From NCBI GenBank assembly GCA_947589585.1, contig CANQCA010000012.1:1-21357 (forward strand): a DNA stretch of 21,357 nt, in the 5' to 3' direction. Source of the DNA: an uncultured Clostridia bacterium. Its GTDB lineage: Bacteria > Bacillota > Clostridia > Christensenellales > Borkfalkiaceae. The translations under genes and the position numbers were made by a program. Within the stretch, counting starts at the first letter, position 1; each line of letters begins with the position of its first letter. Under the pieces are notes generated by a model. The model was not told the DNA's origin. It saw nothing but the letters and a program-made list of their open reading frames with translations, and searched no databases. Of the stretch, positions 1 to 8,700 are shown in pieces.

Positions 1-17
1 TCAAACTCAAATAAATT

Positions 18-857
18 ATGCAGAGAACTTTTTATAAAATGCACGGGATCGGCAACGACTATATCTACTTCGATTGCTTTGAAGAAGATCTTCCCGATCC
101 CGAAAAGATTTCCGAAAAACTTTCCGACCGCCATTTCTCCGTCGGCGGAGACGGCATCGTGCTCATTCTTAAAAGCGAAGTGGCCGATGCGAAGATGCGC
201 ATGTTCAATGCGGACGGCAGCGAGGGGAAGATGTGCGGCAACGCCATCCGATGCGTCGGGAAATTCCTCTACGAAGTCAAAGATCTCAAAAAAGAGACGC
301 TCACCGTCGAGACGCTCTCGGGGATCAAGACGCTGAAACTCAGTGTCCGCAACGGCGCCGTCGATCGGGTGACCGTGGATATGGGCATGCCCGAGCTCGT
401 TCCCGATAGGATTCCCGCCCTCTTCGAAGGGGAAAGGGTCGTCTCTTTACCCCTCATCGTGGGAGAGAAAACTTACCGCGTGACCTCACTCTCCATGGGC
501 AATCCGCACTGCGTCGTCTTCGGCGGCGACCCCGATGCAATCGAACTCGAAAAATTGGGCCCGCTCTTCGAGCATCATCCCGCCTTTCCCGCGCGCGTCA
601 ATACGGAATTTGTGCAGGTACTCGGAAGGAACGTCCTCAAAATGCGCGTGTGGGAACGCGGCAGCGGGGAAACTTTAGCGTGCGGCACGGGCGCGTGCGC
701 AGCGGCTGTCGCGGGCGTTCTGAACGGCTATTGCGATAAAAATGCACAGATCGCCGTAAAATTAAAGGGCGGGCAGCTCCTTATCCGCGTTGGGGATGAG
801 GGCGTCTTCATGACGGGCCCCGCCGCATTTGCCTTTATCGGCAAGGTAGAAATATAG
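18..857 (+). CDS. dapF: Diaminopimelate epimerase
   Basis: Cytoplasmic, PLP-independent epimerase that converts LL- to meso-diaminopimelate for lysine and peptidoglycan synthesis. The 279-residue protein has the usual family length and starts with the typical KMHGIGNDY segment. The two catalytic cysteines are visible: Cys73 in MCGNAIRC and Cys222 in LACGTGACA, at almost the same numbers as in the well-studied Haemophilus enzyme. The start gives the expected short N-terminus. No Shine-Dalgarno sequence is visible in the 17 upstream bases, and the promoter lies outside the window. The gene is followed after 8 bases by pyrG. With dapL two genes downstream it supplies the last two steps to meso-DAP. 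Confidence 0.97.
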   Translation: MQRTFYKMHGIGNDYIYFDCFEEDLPDPEKISEKLSDRHFSVGGDGIVLILKSEVADAKMRMFNADGSEGKMCGNAIRCVGKFLYEVKDLKKETLTVETLSGIKTLKLSVRNGAVDRVTVDMGMPELVPDRIPALFEGERVVSLPLIVGEKTYRVTSLSMGNPHCVVFGGDPDAIELEKLGPLFEHHPAFPARVNTEFVQVLGRNVLKMRVWERGSGETLACGTGACAAAVAGVLNGYCDKNAQIAVKLKGGQLLIRVGDEGVFMTGPAAFAFIGKVEI

Positions 858-865
858 AGGTACAT

Positions 866-2467
866 ATGACGAAATATATCTTCGTGACGGGCGGCGTTGT
901 TTCCGGCCTCGGAAAGGGGATCACGGCCGCGTCGCTCGGGCGTCTCCTCAAAATGCGCGGCTACAAGGTCGCCTCGCAGAAGCTCGACCCCTATATCAAC
1001 ATCGACCCGGGGACGATGAGCCCCTACCAGCACGGCGAGGTGTTCGTCACCGAAGACGGTGCGGAGACCGACCTCGACCTCGGCCACTACGAGCGGTTCA
1101 TCGATGAAGATCTCAACAAATTCTCCAATCTTACGACGGGTAAGGTGTATTGGAACGTCCTCCGCAAGGAGCGCGCGGGGGAATATCTCGGCCAGACCGT
1201 GCAGGTCATTCCCCATATCACCAACGAGATCAAGTCCTTTATCTATCAGGTGGGAAGAACGACGGGGGCGGACATCGTCATCACCGAGATCGGCGGCACG
1301 ACGGGCGATATCGAATCGCAGCCCTTCCTCGAAGCCATCCGCCAGGTCGCCCGCGAGGTGGGCAGGGAGAACTGCTGTTTCATCCATGTGACCCTCGTGC
1401 CGTACATTTCGGGCTCCTGCGAATTCAAGAGCAAGCCCACCCAGCACTCCGTGAAGGAATTGCAGGGCATGGGGATCTTCCCCGATATCATCGTCGCCCG
1501 CGTCGATGAGCCGATGCCCGCATCCATCCGCGAGAAGATCGCGATGTTCTGCAACGTACGCCCCGATTGCTGTATCGAGAACCTCACCGTGCCCGTCCTC
1601 TACGAGGCGCCCATGATGCTCGAGAAAAGCGATCTCTCCACGACCGTGTGCGAGATACTGCACCTCGATCCGAACACCATCGATACGCGTGAGTGGGAGG
1701 AGATGCTCTCCCGTATCCACGCCCGCAGCAAACGGGTCAGGATCGCCCTCTGCGGAAAATATGTGCAGCTGCACGACGCCTATCTGTCCGTTGCCGAAGC
1801 GCTCGCCCACGGCGGGTACGAGACGGGCGCCGAGGTGGATATCGATTGGGTGGATACCGAGAAATTGAACGAGGCAAACGTCGAAGAGACGCTCTGCGGC
1901 GCCGACGGCATTTTGATCCCCGGCGGCTTCGGCGGAAGGGGGATCGAGGGGAAGGTCGCCGCCTGCAAATACGCCCGCGAACACAACATTCCCTTCCTCG
2001 GGCTGTGCCTCGGCATGCACATCGCCGCCATCGAGTTCGCCCGAAACGTGCTCGGCGAGGAGGACGCAAACTCCGCGGAATTCTTCCCCGAGGGCACGCA
2101 CTCCGTCATCGACCTCATGTCCGACCAATACGGCGTGAAGATGGGGGGAACGATGCGCCTCGGTGCCTACCCTTGCAAGCTTCTCGGCGAGAAGATAAAG
2201 GGCATCTACCAAAGCGAGCTCATTTCCGAGCGCCACCGTCACCGCTTCGAGTTCAACAATGCCTACAGGAGCGCGTTCGAAGAGCACGGCATGAAGATCG
2301 CCGGCACCTCGCCCGACGGAGCCCTTGTCGAAGCGCTCGAGTACCCTCAAAACGACTTCTTTGTCGCCGTACAATTCCATCCCGAATTCAAATCCCGCCC
2401 CAACTGCGCCCACCCGCTCTTCCGTGAGTTCGTGCGCGCGGCGGCGGACCGTCATCAAAAATCATGA
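866..2467 (+). CDS. pyrG: CTP synthase (glutamine hydrolysing)
   Basis: Converts UTP to CTP using ATP and the amide nitrogen of glutamine. The 533 residues match the usual length. The N-terminal amidoligase domain opens with a P-loop-like KYIFVTGGVVSGLGKG (residues 3-18). The C-terminal class I glutamine amidotransferase domain has the nucleophile Cys381 in GLCLGMH and the His505/Glu507 pair in QFHPEF. A GAGG ribosome-binding site lies just before the ATG. Its stop overlaps the dapL start in an ATGA arrangement, which suggests translational coupling. All key residues are present and nothing is odd. Confidence 0.98.
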   Translation: MTKYIFVTGGVVSGLGKGITAASLGRLLKMRGYKVASQKLDPYINIDPGTMSPYQHGEVFVTEDGAETDLDLGHYERFIDEDLNKFSNLTTGKVYWNVLRKERAGEYLGQTVQVIPHITNEIKSFIYQVGRTTGADIVITEIGGTTGDIESQPFLEAIRQVAREVGRENCCFIHVTLVPYISGSCEFKSKPTQHSVKELQGMGIFPDIIVARVDEPMPASIREKIAMFCNVRPDCCIENLTVPVLYEAPMMLEKSDLSTTVCEILHLDPNTIDTREWEEMLSRIHARSKRVRIALCGKYVQLHDAYLSVAEALAHGGYETGAEVDIDWVDTEKLNEANVEETLCGADGILIPGGFGGRGIEGKVAACKYAREHNIPFLGLCLGMHIAAIEFARNVLGEEDANSAEFFPEGTHSVIDLMSDQYGVKMGGTMRLGAYPCKLLGEKIKGIYQSELISERHRHRFEFNNAYRSAFEEHGMKIAGTSPDGALVEALEYPQNDFFVAVQFHPEFKSRPNCAHPLFREFVRAAADRHQKS

Positions 2468-3654
2468 AGATCAATCAAAATTTTTCCAATCTCGCAGAAA
2501 ACTATCTCTTCTCCACGGTGGGCGCCAAAGTGAGCGCCTACCAGAAGGCACATCCCGAGAGCAAGGTGATCAAGCTCTCCATCGGCGATGTGACCCGCCC
2601 GCTCGCTCCCGCCGTCATCGAGGCGATGCACCGCGCGGTGGACGATCTTTCGCATGCGGAACGCTTCAAGGGCTACGGCCCCGACCGCTATTGCTATGGC
2701 TACGACGCCCTCATCGACTCTATCAAATCGAGTTATGCGAAAAAGGGCGTTGCGCTCTCCTCCGACGAGATCTTCATCTCGGACGGGGCGAAGTCCGACC
2801 TCGGCAATATCCTCGATCTCTTTTCGGCGGACAACACTGTCCTCGTCCCCGATCCCGTCTATCCCGTCTATGTGGATACCAACGTGATGGCGGGGCGGCG
2901 CATCCTCTTTGCGAATGCAGACGAGCAAAACGGCTTTTTGCCCATGCCCGATAAAAAAGTAAAGGCGGATATCATCTATATCTGTTCGCCCAACAATCCC
3001 ACGGGCGCGGCATATAACAGGGAACAGCTCAAGGCATGGGTGGACTATGCGATCGCCTCGGACGCCCTCATTCTATACGACGCCGCCTATGAATATTTCA
3101 TCCAAGACCCCGATCTGCCCCGCTCCGTCTTCGAGATCGAAGGGGCGCGGGATTGCGCCGTCGAGATCTGTTCCTATTCCAAGACCGCCGGCTTTACGGG
3201 GGTGCGGTGCGGCTATACCGTCGTCCCCAACACCTTAAAGCGGGAGGGGTTCTCTTTAAGCCGTCTCTGGGCGAGAAGGCAGTCCACCAAGTTCAACGGC
3301 GCCTCGTACATTGCACAGATGGGGGCGGCGGCCGTCTTCACCGAAGAGGGGGAGAAGGAGATCGCCGCGAACATCGACTATTACCGCGGCAATGCAAGGC
3401 GCATCGCAGCCTGTCTCGATTCGCTCGGCATCTGGTACACGGGCGGGAAAAATTCGCCCTATCTCTGGATGAAGTGCCCCCGCGGCATGAACAGCTGGGA
3501 ATTTTTCGACTATCTTCTGGAGAATGCAAACGTCGTCGGCACGCCGGGCAGCGGATTCGGCAAGAACGGCGAGGGCTTTTTCCGCCTCACCGCGTTCGGG
3601 ACGCATGAGAATACCGAGGAGGCGTGCCAAAGGATGAGGGAGCTTCTGAAATGA
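2464..3654 (+). CDS. dapL: LL-diaminopimelate aminotransferase
   Basis: PLP-dependent class I/II aminotransferase of 396 residues. It converts tetrahydrodipicolinate directly to LL-diaminopimelate with glutamate as amino donor, bypassing the succinylase and acetylase branches. The N-terminal stretch NYLFSTVGAKVSAYQ followed by SIGDVTRPLAP is typical of DapL. The PLP lysine is Lys240 in SYSKTAGFTGVRCGYT. Co-location with dapF strongly supports DapL over a generic aspartate aminotransferase. The start overlaps the pyrG stop (ATGA), and the stop overlaps the start of the malQ homologue in the same way. Confidence 0.95.
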   Translation: MKINQNFSNLAENYLFSTVGAKVSAYQKAHPESKVIKLSIGDVTRPLAPAVIEAMHRAVDDLSHAERFKGYGPDRYCYGYDALIDSIKSSYAKKGVALSSDEIFISDGAKSDLGNILDLFSADNTVLVPDPVYPVYVDTNVMAGRRILFANADEQNGFLPMPDKKVKADIIYICSPNNPTGAAYNREQLKAWVDYAIASDALILYDAAYEYFIQDPDLPRSVFEIEGARDCAVEICSYSKTAGFTGVRCGYTVVPNTLKREGFSLSRLWARRQSTKFNGASYIAQMGAAAVFTEEGEKEIAANIDYYRGNARRIAACLDSLGIWYTGGKNSPYLWMKCPRGMNSWEFFDYLLENANVVGTPGSGFGKNGEGFFRLTAFGTHENTEEACQRMRELLK

Positions 3655-5138
3655 CGAGTAAATTCAAGCGCGGCGCAGGCGTACTGTGCCACATATCCAC
3701 CCTTCCGGGCAGGTACGGCGTCGGGTCCATCGGCGGCGACGCCTGCCGTTTCGCCAAACTTCTTGCAAAGAGCAAGGTAAAATATTGGCAGATGCTGCCC
3801 CTTGCGCAGACGGGCTACGGCGATTCGCCCTACGAGGCCGTCTCGACGGCTTCGGGCAATCCCTATTTTATCGACCTCGACCTGCTTTACAAGGATAAAC
3901 TGCTCACCAAGGAGGAGCTCAAGGCCGCGCGCAGCGACGGGATCGACTACGCCGATCTCTATTCCACGCGCTATCCGCTCCTTCGCACGGCGTTTTCCCG
4001 CTTCAATTTCGACGGGAAGAACTTCCGCGCCTTTATAAAGAGCGGCATCTCGGAGGACTATGCGCTCTTCATGACGGCGAAAGTCGTCTACGGCGGCACC
4101 TTCGCCGATTGGCCCGAGAGTATCAAGCGGCATCAGGCGGACGCCCTCGAGGAGTTGCGCACCGAGTACCACGAGGAGTATCTCTTCTGGCAGTTTTTGC
4201 AATATGAATTCCAAAGGCAATGGACGGCGCTCAAGAAGTATTGCAGATCGCTCGGCGTCAAGCTCATCGGCGATCTCCCGCTTCTTTGCGCGTACGACAG
4301 TGCAGACGTCTGGGCGCATCCCGAGCTCTTCAAATTGGATGAAGATCTCCGTCCCGCCAAAGTCGCGGGGGGCCCGCCCGACTATTTCTCGGAGCGCGGC
4401 CAGAGGTGGGGATATCCCGCCTACGATTGGCCGGCACACGAGGAGCAGGGCTTTGTTTGGTGGAAGGGCCGTCTCCAAGCGGCGATGCAGATGTTCGATA
4501 TCGTGCGCATCGGGCACTTCGTCGGCCTCGATCGCTGCTACGAGCTCCCCGCGGATGCGGAAGGCGCCGAGGGCGGCGTCTTTACCGAGGGACCGGGCGA
4601 GCGCATTTTCGAGGGCATCAATCTTGCGGGAAGGGTGATCGCCGAAGATCTCGGGGCCCTGCGCGAGGGGGCGGAAAAACTTCTCGAAAGGACGGGGATC
4701 CCGGGGACGAAAGTGCTCCTCTTCGCCTTCGACGGGCGGGAGGACAACGAGTTTTTGCCCCATCTCTACAAGGAGAACTGCGTCGTCTATACGAGCACGC
4801 ACGACAGCGACACCGTATCGGGCCGTATCGACGGCATGAGCGCGGAGGAATTTATCCTCTTCCGTTCCCGCCTTGCGGCCGAGCTTGAAGCATGCAATGT
4901 CCTTGCCCGCCTCGGCGAGGAAGGGGAGGGCATCCCCGAGGCATTCATCCGCCTTGCGCTCGCTTCCAAGGCGAGCATCGCCATCATTCCCGTGCAGGAT
5001 ATCCTGCACCTCGACAGCGAGGCAAGAATGAACCTTCCGGGCACAGCGGAGGGGAACTGGACCTTCCGCCTCGCAAAACTTCCCTCATCTTTCACGATGG
5101 GAAGGCTCAAAAAAATGATAAAAATCTATCGGAGGTAG
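3651..5138 (+). CDS. malQ: GH77 4-alpha-glucanotransferase homologue lacking the catalytic nucleophile
   Basis: The 495 residues align along their whole length with bacterial amylomaltases, which disproportionate malto-oligosaccharides. Recognisable blocks are GVLCHISTLPGRYGVGS, LIGDLPLLCAYDSADVW, PPDYFSERGQRWG, VIAEDLG, TSTHDSDT and the C-terminal SEARMNLPG. The general acid/base Glu332 and the transition-state Asp385 are kept. In the nucleophile block the family sequence RIDHFRGF reads RIGHFVGL here, so the nucleophile Asp is Gly288 (codon GGG at 4512-4514). Nearby substrate-site residues also differ: GQRWGYP for GQLWGNP, and YELP where YWEIP is usual. The fold is therefore safe but normal activity is doubtful. 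The ATG overlaps the dapL stop; a GTG at 3624 is in frame but would only add unconserved residues. Confidence 0.9.
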   Translation: MTSKFKRGAGVLCHISTLPGRYGVGSIGGDACRFAKLLAKSKVKYWQMLPLAQTGYGDSPYEAVSTASGNPYFIDLDLLYKDKLLTKEELKAARSDGIDYADLYSTRYPLLRTAFSRFNFDGKNFRAFIKSGISEDYALFMTAKVVYGGTFADWPESIKRHQADALEELRTEYHEEYLFWQFLQYEFQRQWTALKKYCRSLGVKLIGDLPLLCAYDSADVWAHPELFKLDEDLRPAKVAGGPPDYFSERGQRWGYPAYDWPAHEEQGFVWWKGRLQAAMQMFDIVRIGHFVGLDRCYELPADAEGAEGGVFTEGPGERIFEGINLAGRVIAEDLGALREGAEKLLERTGIPGTKVLLFAFDGREDNEFLPHLYKENCVVYTSTHDSDTVSGRIDGMSAEEFILFRSRLAAELEACNVLARLGEEGEGIPEAFIRLALASKASIAIIPVQDILHLDSEARMNLPGTAEGNWTFRLAKLPSSFTMGRLKKMIKIYRR

Positions 5139-5142
5139 TTTT

Positions 5143-5643
5143 ATGGCAAAAGAAAAGAAAGGGGGCTTTTTCAAGGAGTTCAAGGAATTTATCTCCCGCG
5201 GGAACGTCCTCGACATGGCAGTCGGCATCATCGTCGGCGGCGCGTTCACGGCGATCGTGACGGCGATCGTAAACGGCATCCTCACCCCGCTTCTGCAGGC
5301 GATCGGCGTGGGGCCCGACGGCTTCGGTGCCCTTCAGGTCGTTTTACGGCAGGCAACGGTGGATGCAAGCGGCGCAGTCGTATCGCCCGCGGTCGTGCTC
5401 GACTTCGGCATCGTCATCTCCGCGATCATCACCTTCCTACTCACGGCATTCATCCTGTTCCTCATCGTCTATGTCATCAACAGGATCAGAAGGAAGGCGG
5501 AAGCGCTCAAGGCAAAGAAGGGGGGGACGCCCGAAGAGGAACCCGCTCCCGCACCTGCGCCTGCGCCCGCACCTACGACGGAAGAACTTCTTGCCGAGAT
5601 CCGCGACCTTCTGAAGGCACAGCAGGAAACTCCCAAGGAATAA
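5143..5643 (+). CDS. mscL: Large-conductance mechanosensitive channel
   Basis: Homopentameric inner-membrane channel that opens under high membrane tension to release solutes after osmotic downshock. The N-terminal amphipathic helix FKEFKEFISRGNVLDMAVG leads into TM1 (IIVGGAFTAIVTAIVNGILTP). A short extracellular loop follows, then TM2 (IVISAIITFLLTAFILFLIVYVINRIRRKAE). At 166 residues it is longer than the usual 130-150. The surplus is an acidic and Pro-Ala-rich linker (EPAPAPAPAPAPTT) before the C-terminal helix TEELLAEIRDLLKAQ. A GGAGG ribosome-binding site precedes the ATG, which lies 4 bases after the malQ stop, so this is the last gene of the operon before a terminator. Confidence 0.97.
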   Translation: MAKEKKGGFFKEFKEFISRGNVLDMAVGIIVGGAFTAIVTAIVNGILTPLLQAIGVGPDGFGALQVVLRQATVDASGAVVSPAVVLDFGIVISAIITFLLTAFILFLIVYVINRIRRKAEALKAKKGGTPEEEPAPAPAPAPAPTTEELLAEIRDLLKAQQETPKE

Positions 5644-5654
5644 AAAACAGCTAT

Positions 5655-5709
5655 CCCAATCGAATGGCGGACGCCGAAAAGCGTCCGCCATTCGATTGGG
5701 AATTTTTTT
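5655..5709 (+). terminator. Rho-independent terminator after mscL
   Basis: A perfect 20-bp stem (arms 5655-5674 and 5681-5700, loop CGAAAA) is followed by AATTTTTTT. It begins 12 bases after the mscL stop and ends the dapF-pyrG-dapL-malQ-mscL unit just before the next promoter. The stem is unusually long for an intrinsic terminator. Confidence 0.93.
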
Positions 5710-5718
5710 GTCGGAAAG

Positions 5719-5747
5719 TTGACAAAATCAAACAAATCGTGTAAACT
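5719..5747 (+). promoter_or_regulatory. Sigma-A type promoter for the giant surface protein
   Basis: The -35 TTGACA (5719-5724) matches consensus. A 17-bp spacer separates it from the -10 TAAACT (5742-5747), which matches 4 of 6. It starts 19 bases after the terminator stem and lies 30 bases before the start codon at 5778. That gene also has a GGGAG ribosome-binding site at 5766-5770. Confidence 0.75.
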
Positions 5748-5777
5748 GATAACAAGAAATTTTTCGGGAGATATGAT

Positions 5778-8700
5778 ATGAGCAGACAAAAGACCTTCAT
5801 CTTTCTCATGTTCGGCCTGCTTTTTGCGCTGGCCGCATCTCTTTCCTGTATGTTTTTCAAAACGGAAGCGCATGCCTTCACGGAGGAACCCGCCGCGCAC
5901 GCCACGCTCGACGACGGAGAGGGCGGCTTCGACAGGGCGCAGCTTTCCCGTCTCTACGGCCTCTTGAAGACGGGGGCGACGCAGCTTTCCGATCTCGACG
6001 ATCTCGCAATGCAGCCGGGAAGCAACACGGCGGGAACGGGCGCATCCGATTTTTCGGCGCAGGATATCGTCGTCGAACTCGGGCAGAAGAAGTGGACGCC
6101 CGTACACCTTACAAAGGATCAAGAGGGGCATACCATCCTCACCCTTTGGCTCGCATGGACGGAGGACTTGCAGCCCTGGTCGGCATTTTCTTTGGACGAA
6201 TACAGGTATGACGAAACGCCGCAGACGCAATACGATCCCTATCCCATGAACATGTATTCCTCGAGCTATCTCCGCGCCTATCTCAACGGAACGGCCTATC
6301 TTTCCGCGCAGGGAGAAGAGACGCTTGTAAGCGGCAATGCCGCGCAGTCACCGGATTGGAAGACCTTCCTTGCCACCTTCGGGGACTATCTCGATGCGCC
6401 CGAGGAGATCTCCTATCAGGCGAGCGAGCGCGCGACGCAGATCCTTCCCGAATATCGCAAAAACTTCGGCAATATTCCCAACGAATACGATCTTTTGAAC
6501 GAGGGCTACGCCGAAACGGGGCTCAACTACAATACCGAGGATGGCTTCGACTATCGCACCAAAGCGGGCTATACCGATTGGAAACAGGATAAGCTGTGGC
6601 TTCCATCCCTCTCCGAGACAGGCTGGGGAGAATATACGAATTATGAGACTGTCGGCCGCGTCATTTATTTCACCGAAGGGGAAAAGCTGGACGGCGGCAT
6701 CTGGAACACGACGTGGGAACAGTGCCGCATGGGCACTTCGCAGCAATACGACAGCTGGCTGCGTTCGGGCGATACGAAAAACACGTATGCCTATCGTAAC
6801 GGCGACCATGCGTTGGCGCTCAGCCTCACCGCCTCCGCCGATGCAAACGACGCCTCGGGCAAAAACTACGTCCGCCCCGCCATCCACCTCGACCTCACCA
6901 TGGCGGAGGGGGTTTCGCCCGATCCCGATGCGAGCGTGGAAAAGCCCGTCGGGAAAAATCTCTCTTTTGAATACGACGGGGAAGAACACAGCCTCTTCAT
7001 TGAAAACTACACGAAGATGAATTTCTCCGAAGTCCCCGAAGGCGCGACCTTTGCAAACGGAAAGCTGACTGCAAGGGATGCGGGCGAGTATACCCTCACG
7101 GCGAGCCCGAAGGCCGGAACATGGCAGGGGGAAGAAGGCGGCGATCCCGTTGGGATCACGCTCACGATCACGCCGAGGCACGTCGATGTTTCGGTGCGAA
7201 ACGGCTTCCATGTCGCCGGAAATCAACCCCAAGCCCTTACCGGCTTTTTCCTCGGCTATGCGGGGATCGGGTACGACACCTTCCTTGCGGACGAGGGCGT
7301 TGAAGATCTCAAAGGCTTTACCCCCACGCTTTCCCGCAATGGGAGGATCTATCCACTTGATAGCGCGCTGGCCGTCGGCTACTATGAGATCGTCGCCGAG
7401 AACGGCGTCTACGGCAACTACAATGCGACCTTCAATTTCACCGATGAATCCCGCTATGTCGTCGGGCCCGACGATACACTTGCCATCTCCGTCGGGGGAG
7501 AGCTCGTCATCAATCAATCGGTCACGATTCCCTATACGGGAGCAAAGCCGAGCATCGCATACGACAACAAGCCCTCGGGGTGGAGATCCTCGAGTGTCTC
7601 CTATGTGGGAAGCGACGGCGTAAGCCAAACGGGTCTTCCCGTCGAGGTAGGGCAGTACACCGTCACGGTGAAGACGAATCTCCGCACTTACCCCTTCACG
7701 CTCATCATCGAGGATCGCGGCGACCCTGCAAAGCCCGACGCTGCAGCGCTCTTGAAGAAGGCGAAATATGATGGGAACGCGGTGGAGCTTCCCGTCGCAA
7801 ATGCGAATAAACTGAATTTCCAAACGCCCACGGCAGGTTCGAGCTATGAAGGCGGCGTGTTCTCCGCAGTCGAAGCGGGTGAGTACACACTCACCGTCAC
7901 GCCCGAGACGGCATGGGCAGACGGAACGCAGGGCTCCGTCACCTATACCATCGTCATCGAAAAGCGCGCGCTCGTCCTCGCTCCGGAGAGGGCGGGGCAC
8001 ATCTATGGGCAGGCGCCCGTAACGCCGATCCTTTCCGTGCGCAGCGGCGACGGGTATGCCAAGGGAGAAGATTTTGCCTCCCTTTACGTCTCGGTCGAGT
8101 TCACCCTTACAAGGGGCGGGCAGACCTACAAGCTCGACAGCACCCTTCCCGCAGGGGACTATACGATCCAAGCCGAACTTGTAGAGGGAAGCGAGGCGCG
8201 CAACTATAAAGTGACGTTTGAAGCGGGCGTCTATACCGTCTCCAAGGCGGCCGTGGATATGAGCGCCGTGCAGGTCTGCATCGGGGATAGAAAGGTGCGT
8301 TTCTCGGCAGTCGAGCCTTCCTATTCCTTCCAATTCGACGGAAACGAACATGCGGTGACGATCGAAGCTCTTCCCGCAGTTCTCACTGCAAATATCCGCA
8401 TCACGCAAGCGGGGGCGGAGCTTCAAAATGCACCCTCCGCCGTCGGCACATATTTGGTAGAGGTGACCTTCACCCTGAAGGACGCCGACAATTACGAACC
8501 TGTGCAAGCGGTCACATTCAACCTCGTCATCTCGGATAAGACGTACACACCCATCACGCTCACCGTGGGGAATGCGGGGCATCTATACGGGCAGCAGCCG
8601 ACGCTCACCGTGCTCGCCCTTACCCTCAAGGAGGGAAGCTTCAACGAGGGCGACGGCATCCAAACGCTCGGCAGGATCGAGCCCGTCTTAAAATCGCAGG

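Noticed and set aside
728..2458. Long open frame antisense to pyrG
   Set aside because: It is a shadow of the GC-rich pyrG codons; composition is His/Asp/Gly/Arg-rich with no recognisable motif, while pyrG is complete.
3624..3650. GTG start extending the malQ homologue by nine residues
   Set aside because: The ATG at 3651 overlaps the dapL stop in the same ATGA arrangement as pyrG/dapL and starts at the conserved N-terminus.
3510..5009. Long open frame antisense to the malQ homologue
   Set aside because: It shows no family motif and lies entirely opposite a full-length gene with conserved blocks.
5778..5880. Lipoprotein signal in the surface protein (Cys after LAASLS)
   Set aside because: The residues before the Cys do not fit a lipobox, and a good signal peptidase I site (AHA) follows.
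6348..8582. 744-codon open frame antisense to the surface protein
   Set aside because: It lacks a ribosome-binding site and motif, and its composition mirrors the plus-strand repeats; a similar frame at 8688-9860 was rejected for the same reason.
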